In this document: positions 23,342-44,180 of the stretch, one piece after another
Numbering within the stretch: the first letter of the stretch is position 1
Layout: the number at the start of each line of letters is the position of its first letter
From: Litomosoides sigmodontis
Lineage: Eukaryota; Nematoda; Chromadorea; Rhabditida; Onchocercidae
Reading direction: 5' to 3'
NCBI GenBank assembly: GCA_963070105.1
Contig: OY718804.1
Coordinates: 10,989,817-11,053,816 of the forward strand
DNA length: 64,000 nucleotides
The notes under the pieces: model-generated
What the model saw: the letters and a program-made list of their open reading frames with translations, nothing else
Told to the model about the DNA's origin: nothing
Database searches by the model: none
Translations under genes and position numbers: made by a program

Positions 23342-24794
23342 TTAACGTTTTTGATCACCATGATCTTCAACTAAACTTGGATCAATAAATGGCCATTTTT
23401 TTCCTATTATTTCTAGTATTTCATCTTTCACATCACCTTGTACTACTATTTCATCAGCTGCCGTTACCGATGAACCGCATGCAAAATGTCCAGCAAATAA
23501 TTTAGCGGTAGCTTTCAAATCCACATCTGCAAATAAATAACTCCACGAAATTTAATTTATTATCTCAGAAACTGACATGTCATTTATAGAACCATATCAA
23601 CAAAACTGTTACGCATATTACAAAACCACTATCTTAATTGTCTATACTAAGTGAGGATAAAATTCCGATAGTTTCCTAGTGAGACGTGCAGAAGAGAGAG
23701 TAAAATGTTAAGCATATAAAAGCCCCTACCGCTCTTCATCAAAGAAATATTTCTAAATTCAACGATCTCGACAAATCAGATGGAAAAATAAGCAGACGTT
23801 TGTAATTTGTGGATAAGTTAGAATGGTCCCTTAACATAAAAGCAAAATATCATCAAAAGTACCGAATGAAGCAAGTCCTTTGATCACCGTAACGGATTTG
23901 TTTTTACCGCGAGCCAACCGTTGTAATGTAACTTTCTTCACCACATTTACTGCTGCATTTTTTTCATTAATTATCTTAGAGCCCTAAAAAAGATGGTAAT
24001 TATTGCAGACATAACTTAGAGATATTCATAGGTAGTAACTTTCAAACGCTACTGTAAAACTATCTTCAGAACCTGACACTTTTAAGATCAAAATATTACA
24101 CTACAAAACAATTTTTGTAAACATTTGAATCATCTCCATACAACTTTAATTTTACGACAGTTCATTAATCCTACATACCATAATAAAACATATCCCTACA
24201 AATGCAAAGAAAACAAGATAATACAGAGAGCGAATTTATCTTTAATTTACTCATTATTCCAGCTGCGAATGACAAATTTAAGAAATACTCACAACCAATT
24301 ACGGATAGCACGTCAGCTCTGTGCACAATCAGAGTTCCCTCACAACCATTTATTTTTCAATGAATAGAGTGGCCGCTATTCAGGATCATTCCTGATTTCC
24401 TTTCTTCTCTCCTACATCCAAAAAACTTTATTCATTCAAGAAATTTCTACCTTGCCACCTCTTTTTTGATGTTTCTTTTCAGCATCAGTTGGCTCCTTTA
24501 GATCTGCCAAATTCAATTTCGTGAATTCCGACGGCAAGTTAGCTTCCAACCAACTTAAGCATTTGTCAGTCATCCCACTGTACTCGCAATATTCAAGCGG
24601 CATAGTGCACACTAAAAAAAAGTATAATTCGTGTTTTTAGTGAAATTATATTTAAAAGTTCGATTTCTGGATGATAGCCGGTTTGGAATCGCTACTGTTA
24701 TTTTTAAAAATAGAAAGCAACCTCCGCAATACTGCACCTTGAGAGGATATTTAACAGGTATTGCATCAGTTGTCTCGCCTTTATCATCAGCCAT
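23342..24794 (-). CDS. DENR: Density-regulated protein DENR (4 exons)
   Basis: DENR pairs with MCTS1 to release deacylated tRNA from post-termination 40S subunits and to promote re-initiation after short upstream ORFs. Exons 24794-24722, 24611-24451, 23983-23863 and 23526-23342 join in phase to 179 residues (human 198). The N-terminal zinc-binding region has VQYCGVCTMPLEYCEY (three of the usual cysteines visible), then a short Lys-rich linker KKHQKRGGK. The C-terminal SUI1 domain reads VTLQRLARGKNKSVTVIKGL, FDVDLKATAKLFAGHFACG, VTAADEIVVQGDV and KKWPFIDPSLVEDHG, in the family order. A TTCTGCAG acceptor ends two bases before the ATG, so the mRNA probably has almost no 5' untranslated region beyond a spliced leader. 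Confidence 0.95.
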
Positions 24795-26131
24795 CCCTGC
24801 AGAATCCGCAATTTAAATTAAAGTTCAAACCTTAGACACCATGCAAGCACGAGTCCTATCATAAAAACGCCCTTTGATAAATATACGACACTTCTCCAAT
24901 TTCGCTTTTGTCGCTTTCATCAAAAAGCAAAAAGTGATCGGAGGTTGTGAAAAGATTTGAAAGTTACAATGAAAAGATTTTCATTCCTGTCAACAACCAG
25001 GAATGAATCACATTCAATCTTTTGGATTCAAAATCGACACAACCGCCAATATAACTATACAAAATTTATAACCGGACAATTATATTTTACACCTCAAATT
25101 CCGCAACGCAGATCCCACAGTTTTAGACTAAATAAAAAACGGAACATGAGGTAATGTATGCAAGCTACATTAAAGCATAAAAATCCTTGCAATATTTGTC
25201 GATAGTATCAACCTTTTTACACCATCACTTTTAGAACCGATTAAGATACATTACCGTAGACTTCACTGAGCCAATGACTACCACCATTAAATAAGCTGCA
25301 AAGTTGTACCGTTAAAAAAAGTCATCAATTGATTTTTTCTATTATTTTGTCTTCACCTTTTGGCTTAGGACAGAAATGAAATCCCAAAAAATCAATCGAT
25401 TACCTCTTTCCAATTATACATTTTGAACATTTGAGAAAGGTTTCACGCAACGTGGCAAAAATAAATATAAAGAAATATGAATATACAAATAGGATTTATG
25501 AACACAACAGATACGATCCTACATTTGATAGAAAACGTGATCGAAGAACTAAATGAATCTAAACATTAAGAACCTATTACGATGACAGCAACATATTGCT
25601 TTGCAAAAGTCGATGCTCAAAACAACAATGGATAAGAAAATTTTGAAGCTCCCTCTCTGTTTAGCTATGTATATATGCAAAATTAATTAAATATGAACTT
25701 GAATTCCGAAGCATAAATAATGTGGATTTCAATTTGTAATTGGTATTTTTAAAAATTTTAGATAACCTCCTTTTCAACGTCAGTAAATCAGGACCAATGT
25801 TAATTGGTGAGGGACGACTACGCTGCGCACTAGGGCAATAGATCAATGGGACGCCACTATACACTTTTCAGAAATGCGAATAAAAAACACCTATATCTTA
25901 TAGATAAAAACTAGGAACCCATAAAGCGAATGACTTATAGCAAAAATACGCAATCAATTGTAGCAAAAACATATATATATATATTTCTCATAAAAGAAAA
26001 TGAAATAGAGCACAAACTTGAAAGCAGACAGATTCCGCTAGACAAAAGAACAAAAGAACATCCCTAAGGGAGAATATGTATAATCCATGACTGTCTCTGT
26101 TTTATGTAATGTACAGTTTTACAGCACAATA
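24795..26131. other. Noncoding spacer
   Basis: This 1.3-kb spacer lies between DENR and the GalNAc-transferase. It contains a short (AT)n run at about 25972-25985. I see no supported gene. Confidence 0.4.
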
Positions 26132-29100
26132 TTACAGACTACTTTCCAAGATTTCCCACTTCTGCGTATCGAAGTCGTTTGCACAGTTGCGTGCAACGAT
26201 ATTATCATTATTTTTCAATCCCATTACATCCAAACAAAGATTCACATTTTCGTTTCGCAATTTCCCATTCTAAAAATTTTAGGTTAGTGTAGAAGTTTGT
26301 AGAATAACGGAAGTAATCCAGTCTAAAAACTCCCACACCATAAGTGTTCTCAAAACACTAGTTTCCACCTTCGCAAGGAATATCAAACGGATGAAAAGTC
26401 TACAAACCTTCAGGTAAAAACACTTCATTACTAACAAAAAAGTCACCTCCAAGATCCATCTGTCTTCTTCCTCACTTTCCCCACAAAACGTTAATTTAAC
26501 AGTTGCCTTGTTATCCGCAATAGTATTACGATCAATTTTAACGCAGGTTAATTCACGTCGTAGCTTTCCGTCATTTGTCAAGGAAAACAGCTAAAAACAA
26601 AAAAATATGCTGACTGCTCGCTCCCTTTAATCCAAGATATATCAAATGAGATTTTTTAACGAAAAAATGAAGTTTAGATATTATCTGCGTAATTTATTTC
26701 TTGACACTGATAATCTCATTCATAAGTGGGATGTAAATCCTATCCACGACTGATCAAATCATTACGGTAATACCATTTAATGAATACACATTAGGTAATC
26801 ACTCACAGTTATCATTTTATGGTTAACTATTCCCCCTCTTCATTTGGCCCATTTCACAGCGTGAGAACCATCTTAAGCTACAATAAATCTTTATGAATTA
26901 AGTGGTTAGAAAGCGACCACAATCATTTTGTCTGCCGTTCGCACTTTGTAGTCACTATTATCAAACTAAATACTACTTAAAGGCTTCAAACCAGTACAGT
27001 AGCTAATTTCGTATAATCATTGAAATAGCACCTAAGCAATGTTTTGAAGTTCGAAAATTCTAGAAATCCCTTGTGCACCGGAAGATCATATTTCACATTT
27101 ATTCAAACTTCAGAACATACTTGAGCTTCGCTTTTACCACTTTGGCACGGAAAAATACCAAGAGATATAACATTGTCTTCATTTTGTTGTAGTGTATCCA
27201 AACAAAGTCCACTAGAAGGATTTCGAAACTAAAATTAGTAAATTCAAATTCAAAGCATAACAATGAATTTTTTGCCTATATCCGACAGCGTAAAATACTC
27301 TCAACAACAATTCTTGTGGAGCATTGATTACCATAATTCGATATATAATCTTTAAAAAATTTCAACAAAAACTGAAGATTAACAATCAGCATACATATTA
27401 TGAATGCTCCTAGCCACTCACTAAACATCTTTTCCGGTAACTCAACCTGTTAACTTAAGTTCATTTATAATCTAAGAAGGGAAATAATATACCGCGCCAA
27501 ATACTACAACATTTTCATCCAAAACGAATTTATGTTTCGCAACGTTTTCCAAATACCATTTAAATGACTTGCATTTCAATTTTTCGCGCAAAGATCTTCT
27601 TTCTGAGAGATCGCCAACATCCTTCTCCTGTAAGCCAAAGTACAAATATACAAAATTCAAAGTTGTACAAAGTTCACGAGTTTCTTCTCCTAACTTCAAC
27701 CTCATCTTCTAATAACTTTAGCTCAACATTCTTCGATCTATTCCATTTCAATTTCATTGCTATATCTTGAAAATTGGCAACAATAATTTATATGTGACCA
27801 GAGAGAATTTCTTCATAGAATGTGCAACAAAACAGTTATTACACTGTGTTCCAAACTTCCAATATAAGTTACATTCAACTCATTTCCTTGCAGTGGTTTT
27901 CATACTCGTATATCAGGCAGAAGTAATTTAAATTAAAACATGAGTATCGCAATATACAGTAACATTTTCGCTGTAGGATATCATAAAAATAAAAAAATTA
28001 CTTGAAAAATAATTAAATTGGAACTACAAAAAATTATAGCGTAAAATTTTCTGTATCCCACCTTCAAATCTCTCCGGTGAAGATAATAAAATCTCTTATA
28101 ATCATCCATCCATACTTCTGCTAATCTTTTAGAATTAGTGCCGTGCACATCCTTATTATTACCAGGCCCAGTCATATTATACGGATGACCTGCTCGAAAT
28201 ATGTGACCAACATGAGAACAAGGAATAAATTCAATACTTCCACCGCACATCCACACCTGAGGCAATAGAAAGTAAAATGATGAATAACTTAATAAAATCC
28301 CTAAAATGTTGAATATTATTCCCATAGTTTTAAAAGCACATCTTTTCGATATTACAAATTAATTTAAAGGAATCTTAATGAAAATTTCAAAAAATAACCC
28401 TAAATGACATTTCAAGATTTTCCCCGCCCCATATATCCATTTTTGGATCATATCCACCAACTTCGAAAAAATATAACCTGTCCACTGCTAAAAGGCCACC
28501 CGCCATCGTTGGAGATCTGGAAATGTCGTTTAAACACAGCAATTTAATGTACGTTAAGATGAAAGTAAGTTTCGCAAACGCACTTCATGCGATATGAAAA
28601 AGTGATTAAAAATGAAACGATCAAAGGTAAAACTGGAAAATACAAGATAGGATCTGGTAAGCCCAATAAATGGATTCACGAACTTAATTGGCTTTGTTGG
28701 ATCCGCATCGCGATCTTCGCTCGGTAAAGGATCCCACCGGAAATGAAGGCTCCACCAAAACCCGCCAACATCTGAAGGACGATCACTACCCGAATAAGCC
28801 AGTGTTTCCGCTGATATATGATCAATTATAGGACAAAGAACGGCTGATCGGTTATCTTTGATACGCGCTAACAACGGTTCTAACCTGGAAGAAATGAAAG
28901 TTGAAATCTGTATAAAATTCAGACTTTAATTACCAACAATTATCTTCAATGAGAATTCCGAACTCCTTCTGTTTATTTTCATCTCGTAGAATGCAACTGT
29001 TCACTTGATACAAATAATAAAATACCTCACACCATTATTACAGAAAAGAAAACTTCAAAATCATTATGTGAATATTTGGATTATCGCTTTCTAAGAACTA

Positions 29101-31201
29101 GAGACAAGTAAATCTCTAACACGAATGTGCCAGGATTATCGATGATGCGTTCCTGCACTTTATTATACCCGTAATTATATTTTTTGATTTTTTAAAATAA
29201 AAACTTAGATGGATTTTCGTTTTCACGATATATGTGCAAACAAAAAAATATAATGAAAACAAATTTACCATCCATTTGACACTTCACAGTGGGAATCAAG
29301 GAATACTAATACATCACCAACTGCCTCTTTCGCGCCCAGTAATTTTGCTCTTATTAAACCCTGTCGTTCCCGTGCCCGTATTAAACGAACTTTATCGCCA
29401 AAGCGTTTAATGTATTCTCTCAGTTTGCCTTTCAATTCATCTAAAATTGAAATTAAATTCAAATCATTGCTTCAATCATATTCCCCATAAAAAAATTCAA
29501 TTCATCAATGCCGAACAACGTTTCAAGCGAGAATAATTGTCCAAATTTCCAAATGCCCAAAGTTTCACCTTATGCAAACATTAAAAAAAATAAGAAATGT
29601 TTTCTTTAACGAAATTTGATGTAGTTAAGAACATTTTGTTTTTAATTCAGTGATGCAATAAATAACCGAATTGTTGAAAAACGCTTAAAGGCACAGACGC
29701 ATAAAACAAAGCTTTATTACAATGATATTGAAGCCCGATTATTCTGTTTTCCTACTTGAGTCACAAATATTACTATGGCAGTAATTTCTCTAATGATGAT
29801 GCAAGACGATAATAAAGCTTTGCGAAAAAGCAAAAAAAAACACTACAATTTGCTGCAAATTTTGCAATAAAAAAACTACAAATGAGAACAAAAAAACAAC
29901 CTCTCTGACTAAAATCATCAATAAGAATGATTTCTTGTAATAATTTAAGCGGTGTTCTGTTGATTACAGAATGCACAGTTCGCATTAAGGGTGACCATGC
30001 TTCATCAGTAAAAATAATCACTACTGAGGCAACTGGTAAATTATCTGCATAAGTAATTTTACGGCACTGTTCGGGGCGATTGTCAGGTACACTCCGGTCT
30101 AGTGATATCATATCACTGAAACAAAAAACTGCAGAGTGTTGACACCGAGTAATGCCAAAAACAAAATAATTCCATGACAACAGCAATAGAAACCTTGATT
30201 AAAATAACTGTCTTGGCATCCTAACCATCCAAATATTAAGACAACTAAAGCGAAGTATAGAAAAGTTGTTACAGTTTTTGGTAACATGGGAACTTACAGA
30301 AATTATTCTAGAGAGAATAATCTTGATAAAGCTAATCTTAACCAGTTAGCGATATGATAGATCACAATTAAGTGATTGATATTCTACTATTCATATTTTT
30401 TCACATCTGAACAGTTTGGTTGTTATGAAAGCTTGACAAATGAAAAATTATCATTAAAAAATGGTTATTTTCAAAGTAAGCTTTACAAAAATCTCCTTTA
30501 GTTAAAACATAAGGTATTTAACTCCTGCAAAGCAATCCTTCTAAATTTTTTTAAATATTTCTTATCGAAAATAAATGGATATGTGTTACCTTACAACCAA
30601 ATTCATGAACCACTTTTTCATGTCCGCTTTTCCCTGTACTTTTTGTTTTCCTGTCAGATACACACCACTACCATCTTCTCCTGGACCGGTACGTTTTTTG
30701 GAATAATCCGGTATTTCATGCAGCATAACACCGTGCTTCCGCTAGAGGAAAAAATCATAATCCATCAAAAGCGGACATCAGCAATGTCCATTTTCTCAGA
30801 ACAATGCATCTCTCGTAATAATCAAAACTGTGTTCGATCACTGAGCATAGTGTCTTTTCCAGTGATGACCAGGGCTCTATCTGACTTTTTTTAACGCCTT
30901 TCAGTGACCGAGACTGTGTCTGGTCTTTCACCGCAATACGTCGTTGATCAACGCGGTTCAGAAAACGGAACGCTTGAACCATTGAAGTGGGTATGGCGAT
31001 GTTTGTTATCTGGTTGATGAAGTGAACTTAAATTAGCAAAATTTAAACTTTAAATGAAATGAAAATGCATACTTTCCGTGAAGGTAATTGGAACCGCAAT
31101 GGATTATGCGCATACAGCGCTACGAAAAAGATGAGCGTCATAATAAACATAATGTTTAATAATACGCTTGATTTGTAACGTGGAATAAAATATCGTATCA
31201 T
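26132..31201 (-). CDS. Polypeptide N-acetylgalactosaminyltransferase, GT27 (12 exons)
   Basis: This Golgi type II membrane enzyme transfers GalNAc from UDP-GalNAc to Ser/Thr, starting mucin-type O-glycans. Exons: 31201-31073, 31009-30842, 30741-30590, 30115-29901, 29440-29269, 28884-28684, 28516-28399, 28256-28062, 27627-27493, 27228-27121, 26590-26447 and 26269-26132, giving 624 residues in phase. The N-terminus has a short basic tail, then one membrane anchor ([16 protein letters not shown]) and a stem of about 80 residues. The catalytic domain starts near [14 protein letters not shown] and includes [20 protein letters not shown], the DXH metal motif in [34 protein letters not shown] and CSHVGHIFR. 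The C-terminal ricin-type lectin domain has CLD in repeats alpha (SGLCLDTL) and gamma (NLCLDVMG), but the beta repeat reads CVKID. It ends [12 protein letters not shown]. The C. elegans paralogue (gly family) cannot be fixed by eye. In-frame ATGs exist upstream to 31267. Confidence 0.92.
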
Positions 31202-34200
31202 ACTGCAAATTATATAAATATGATAAATGAATGACTGATTAGGAATTGAATCCATTACATAAGACACATTTGCTAAATGACGAACTTAAAATTCAATAAT
31301 TAGTGACTGTAATTTAGAATCAAAATCCGTTCAAGCAACATAACCTAAAACGCTGAATACTCGGGCACGAAATAACTTGGTAATAGCGTTGATCTTTTAG
31401 GAAAAACAAAAGAACCCACAAAATTTAATCACTACGAGAAAAGCCAATCAAATACTTAAAATGAAACCCACAACCAGTCCACCACGCCTAACCATCCACC
31501 AAATACGCTCAAACTGGCTTCGCGTTCTCCCATGCCGCCACTACCCACCACCAAGTCAGGCTGTTGCGGCCCAACTCGTTCCTTAAACAGCGCGAGTGGC
31601 CCATTATGAAAATTTCACAATTTGATTTCCGCTCTTGCACATATAACTCGGTGAACTAAGGTATTTATTTACTTAAATAATTAACAAGAGAAATGAAACG
31701 ATAAGGGAAAGTGACCAGATTAGCCGTTTGTTCTGTAATGATGACCCTTTAATATCCTCCTATGATTTCTTCCTCTGTCTGTGCCTTCATCCCCTTCTGT
31801 CCATCAGCAATATATTGTTGCGTCTTTTTTTGTTCTGAGAGTTATATGAAGAACGATTAAAATGAAACTACCGATTGACCTTCAGGAATGAGTGATTTGT
31901 TAGTAACGCTACCTTTATTATTATCATTGCGCTGTTGATTATTAACTTAATACATTAAATTACTGCCAATTTACTATTATTGATGTTACTGGTAATCTTG
32001 CAGTGGTAACTGTTGTCATCGTGATTGTAATTCTGATCATTGTTATCACGGTCACTATTGTTGTACACTTCCTGTTATTGCCTCATTTACGAGAAATTCC
32101 GGTTATTTAGACACGTATCAGTTTGTTAAATCGATTGTCAGATCAATCAGAAGCAGAAGCATTAGTTTGTTCCCTTCCTAAGGCTTCATAATTTGCGACA
32201 TTTTTTTGCTTGGTCTGATCATTCTCAGCCTGCCCCTCACTCACGTATATCTTCTTTTCCGAACAGCGTGAGAATTTCGAACCCTTACACTAATGTTTCC
32301 AATACTTCGAAATACTAGTAAAGAGCTAGTATTCGGAAAGGAAGTTCAGATTTATGCACATGCGAACAGGCGATACAGTAACTAGGAAGTATGAACAATT
32401 GTGGTATTTCAATATTTCATTTTTCAAAATCAGTTTCAATCAACAATGTCCTCTTTTCCGAATTCAAAAGAGACGAAAAGGCTTTTGTTTGTTGCAAAAT
32501 TTTGAATTTTATGAATTGCGATGATTTCATCGGAATTATTGGCGAAAAAAGAGCATAGAGTCGCTTTTGAAGGCAAATTATTTGCTGCTATGTTGTCAGT
32601 TTTTCTATACATTTCTTACTTTTCATTGTTGTTGTTTCTCAATGTCTTCTTAAGGGATCCCTGTAAAAGGGATTAGTTACACTAATTGGTAGTAAGCAAC
32701 CTAATCAGAAAATAGTAAATACTCAAAATCATTTCTTTCTAACTGCATAAATAGACTGTTTCTGTTATACTTCCGGAACCACTGGTCCTGTTCCGTAACT
32801 GTTTGAAAAAGGAATGAAATTGGCCGATCGATTCTGATCGTTCGCTGCTGAGGATGATAACTAAGCGATGATTTTTGTATGCGAAGAATGATTCTTTTTA
32901 TTTTTTTCATTTCAACTTTTGCCTTTCTTCTTCAACACATCCTTTATCTTTTTATTCATCAGAGTAATAGTCAAGCACACATTTAACCATTTTTCCTATC
33001 TAAAAAGACGCAATGAGAGGTGGTTAAAAAGAAACAAGAGAGGGAAGAGAGGCTAAAATTACCATTCTAATTTTTAAAAGCAGATCAATTTAATTATTTC
33101 TTCAAATAACTTTTGTGGGACGGATGGAAAGGGAAAAAAGACATTGGAAATTCGAAATGTGAAAGGCAATGAAATCAATTTCTAATAGTTTGAGGTGTAT
33201 GTGAGCTAAGGATGTTGTTGCCCAAGCCTTTTAAACCGTAATGATGGGAAGTCTACTCACTATCCTTTGTAATACCATTATCAAGCTCATCTGTCTGAAT
33301 TATCATTCAAGATTGATTTCTGACAGTAAGAGCCTTTTGCAAGCTGCAAGCTAAACTGTTTCTGTGGTACAAATGTGGCGTGGGAACGCTAAGTGCTAGC
33401 ATAATCTCAAATTTAAGCTAAATATCTTGGAAAGCGAAAGAAAGCTTCTATTAATTGCTCAGTGAGAAAGAAGAAACAAAGATATTGATTATATTCATAT
33501 TTGATAGAATGACAGTAATATCAGAGAAAAAAGCAAATTCAAGAGTGTTTCAACTATTACCATTTTATATTATTAACATAATTATAATCACGATTCTTGT
33601 CCCTAAACAGCTATCGATCGTCAAATAGAAAATGAAAGAAATGCTTTTTTTTCGCAAAGCATCCCTTCAAGCTTTAAGATATTAATCATCGAGATATTGA
33701 AACTTAATAATAAGTCTGTCAGGTTCAAAAAACTCAGTGTCGAAAAACTCATTAGAAGAGTAAAAACACTGGAGAAGGGAAAAGATTAAAGAACTACAAC
33801 TAACCCGTGTTATCATTCATTTGGATTTTGCACTTTTAATTTTTTACTTCCAAATATTCGGAAAACCAAAGAGTGCTAGAACCTAAAAAGTTTTGGTGAA
33901 TTTTAAAATCTAAAAATTCCAAATTAAACAGATTTATAGAGATAAAATTCGAAATTCGAAATCGCATATAAAGTTGATTTTATGGAGAAAAAGATAAGGA
34001 TTTGTGGATTTCGTGGATGACACTTGTACTGAAAATAAAGGAGCGGACGCATAAAAAACCACCCCTCATCATTTACAAACAAAAGGTCAAGCAAATCAAT
34101 CTACAGTGACCCTCCGCATAAGACCACGACACCTTCGTCATATTTTTACGTCCATCCAATTGATCCCAACTTTCTTTCGACAAGTTTTTTGTTTCTTTTG

Positions 34201-36319
34201 CACCATTCATCCTCGTAGCTCACAATTCTTTTTTCATTACTTCTTCCGAAAGTGCTGAAAATATTCTCATTTCTTTGAGTCAACGATTGAGCAATTTAAG
34301 ACATTTCAAATTTACTTCATCTGCCCTAAAATTATCCTAAAACTAAATCGCGTCCTATAAACCATAAAATCTATAAGCCATCAAATCACACACACTACGG
34401 CAGCCAATTCTCAATATCTAAGAGTTTAATGAAATCTTCTCAAGGAAATAAAGACGACTTTAAATTCTTCTTAGCTTCAAGATTAACGCTTTTTTTGCGT
34501 ACTTTCAGACCGCAAATTTGTCAAGGATCAATCCCGATTGGTGTTTCTTTCGAAGCTTGTAGTGCATATAAGGAATATCAAGATCACATATTTTCAGCTT
34601 TTCATTACCAGAATTTCTCATGGCCGATAATTATTGGTTGGTGTGATCTTTTTTTGAATAGCAAACATTAATACAAACTGTTAATGTTTATGGAATTTAT
34701 TGAATACTGCATTGGAACGATACATAATATATCGTCTCCGGAAATATGTAAGCAAAAAAACCAATGACCCACTTATTATCCATAAATTTTCACTTCATTT
34801 ATGATTAAAAAACAGAAACTTATTTGCTGTTAGCACTCCGGTTATTTGGAAAAATGCTGACAAGATCCGATTTGTTAGCAAATTCATTGACCGGATAAAA
34901 TCGTGATGTTAAACAACATTTCACAAAACAATTTATGATCGAAGCAACAAGTTTTAAAATTAAAAAAAAGAAAAATCAATTCTGCTTTTAAACTTGCTAC
35001 TTCCATCACAGCGAGATACTGTTTAACAAGCACGATTTTATTCTATACAAATCAAATCAATTAATGATAAACATTCTCTAGCACAACAAAAGAACAAAAA
35101 GGAAAACAATAAGTAACAATGAAAGTAAAAAATTCACTGACGCTTTACTTGTTGTGAATTTTACAAATCTCTGAAACACAGATAATAAATTATTTCTAAG
35201 GGAGACAAATTATACGGATCGAAAGCTTACTCACTGATAAAACCTACATTTCATTAGTAATGCTTTCAACAAAGTTCCATTTTTCTCGAAATTTGATTGG
35301 CAACTATTGTGCTTGAAAACATGTAAACCCGTCCGATATTGCAAACTATATTTATCCCCAAAACATCTCATCTACAAAGTACCTACCGTTTTCCTTCTAA
35401 CATTTCGCTAGAATTCATATGCAATTCCAGTAGAATCTCTGAAATCACGAAGCATTCTGAAGTGATGAGAAAGAGAAGAAATAAAACAGAAATACCATTT
35501 CTAACATAACAAGACAACCACTTTAAAAAGCAACTTCAATCATTAATACAAGCTGTTCCGCTAATTTAGCTACAATTCAACAAAATACTGCTCAAAGAAG
35601 TATTATGCACAGATGTCTCTAAATTCCAACTATTTCAAATAGTTTACTTCATCATATTCTTCCCATATCTCTTGTTTATTCATCTTCAGCTAAAATTACT
35701 TGAGACACTGCTACATGTTCTGTCAGTATACAGTTATTGAGCACGAAATCAACAAACTATCTTCTCGCAGAAAAAAGAAATACATCGGAAGCTTTCTGCA
35801 TGTTCAAATAAATGAGAATTAACTAAATGACTGAAAAAAGTAGATATAACAAAAAAAAAAACGGAACAAAAAGTGAAGAGCACTTCCAACGTAAATATCA
35901 AAAGAGAAGGAAACAAACCATAATTTACTCAGTTCATAAATTTCATTTATCATAACCGAACAACGTTTTCCAATTTTCTTCCTTTCAAGTGATAATGCTG
36001 AGTACAGATAATAGAAGCTGAGCAGATTCATACATAGAAAGATACAGAAAATGCTCCTAGTTTCAAGGACCCAGAAAAACAAAGTCCCATCAAATTTGTA
36101 AAATTTTTTAAATTAAATGTATGAATTATGATAGCGCCAAGGAATTGTGTTTATAAGGAAGCAAAATACTTAAAATTTCAACACTTTCAGGATAATCTAT
36201 AATAAAGAGGAATCATTATACTTTTCAGATAAGACGGAAAGCCACGCAAATTTTGATAGGTTGTATTTAGTTGTCAGTTAAAACGCCCACACGAAAACCA
36301 CAAGGCAAGATATTACTTA
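31202..36319. other. 5-kb noncoding region between GALNT and SERCA
   Basis: AT-rich sequence lies upstream of the GalNAc-transferase and downstream of SERCA. Several short open frames (for example 32701-32910 and 34429-34671) lack domain character and have no splice partners I could find. I see no tRNA- or rRNA-like sequence. The part next to 31.2-31.7 kb probably contains the GALNT promoter. Confidence 0.45.
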
Positions 36320-44141
<7,822 letters not shown>

Positions 44142-44170
44142 ATCGGCCTCCCCTTTTACACTCTTCAGCC

Positions 44171-44180
44171 CTGAAACAAA
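44171..44180 (-). promoter_or_regulatory. Acceptor site before SERCA start
   Basis: The minus strand reads TTTGTTTCAG, a near-perfect nematode splice acceptor, 29 bases upstream of the SERCA ATG. It may receive a spliced leader or join an untranslated first exon located farther upstream in the gene-poor block. Confidence 0.5.

Noticed and set aside
25661..25864. Minus-strand open frame between DENR and the GalNAc-transferase
   Set aside because: Considered as a missing C-terminal exon of the transferase, but that gene closes at 26132 with a complete lectin gamma repeat, and this frame has no lectin features.
26282..26446. Continuation of the penultimate GalNAc-transferase exon past 26447
   Set aside because: The frame stays open by chance, but a GTGACT donor after WILE and the acceptor at 26270 join to a perfect third lectin repeat, so the extension is intron.
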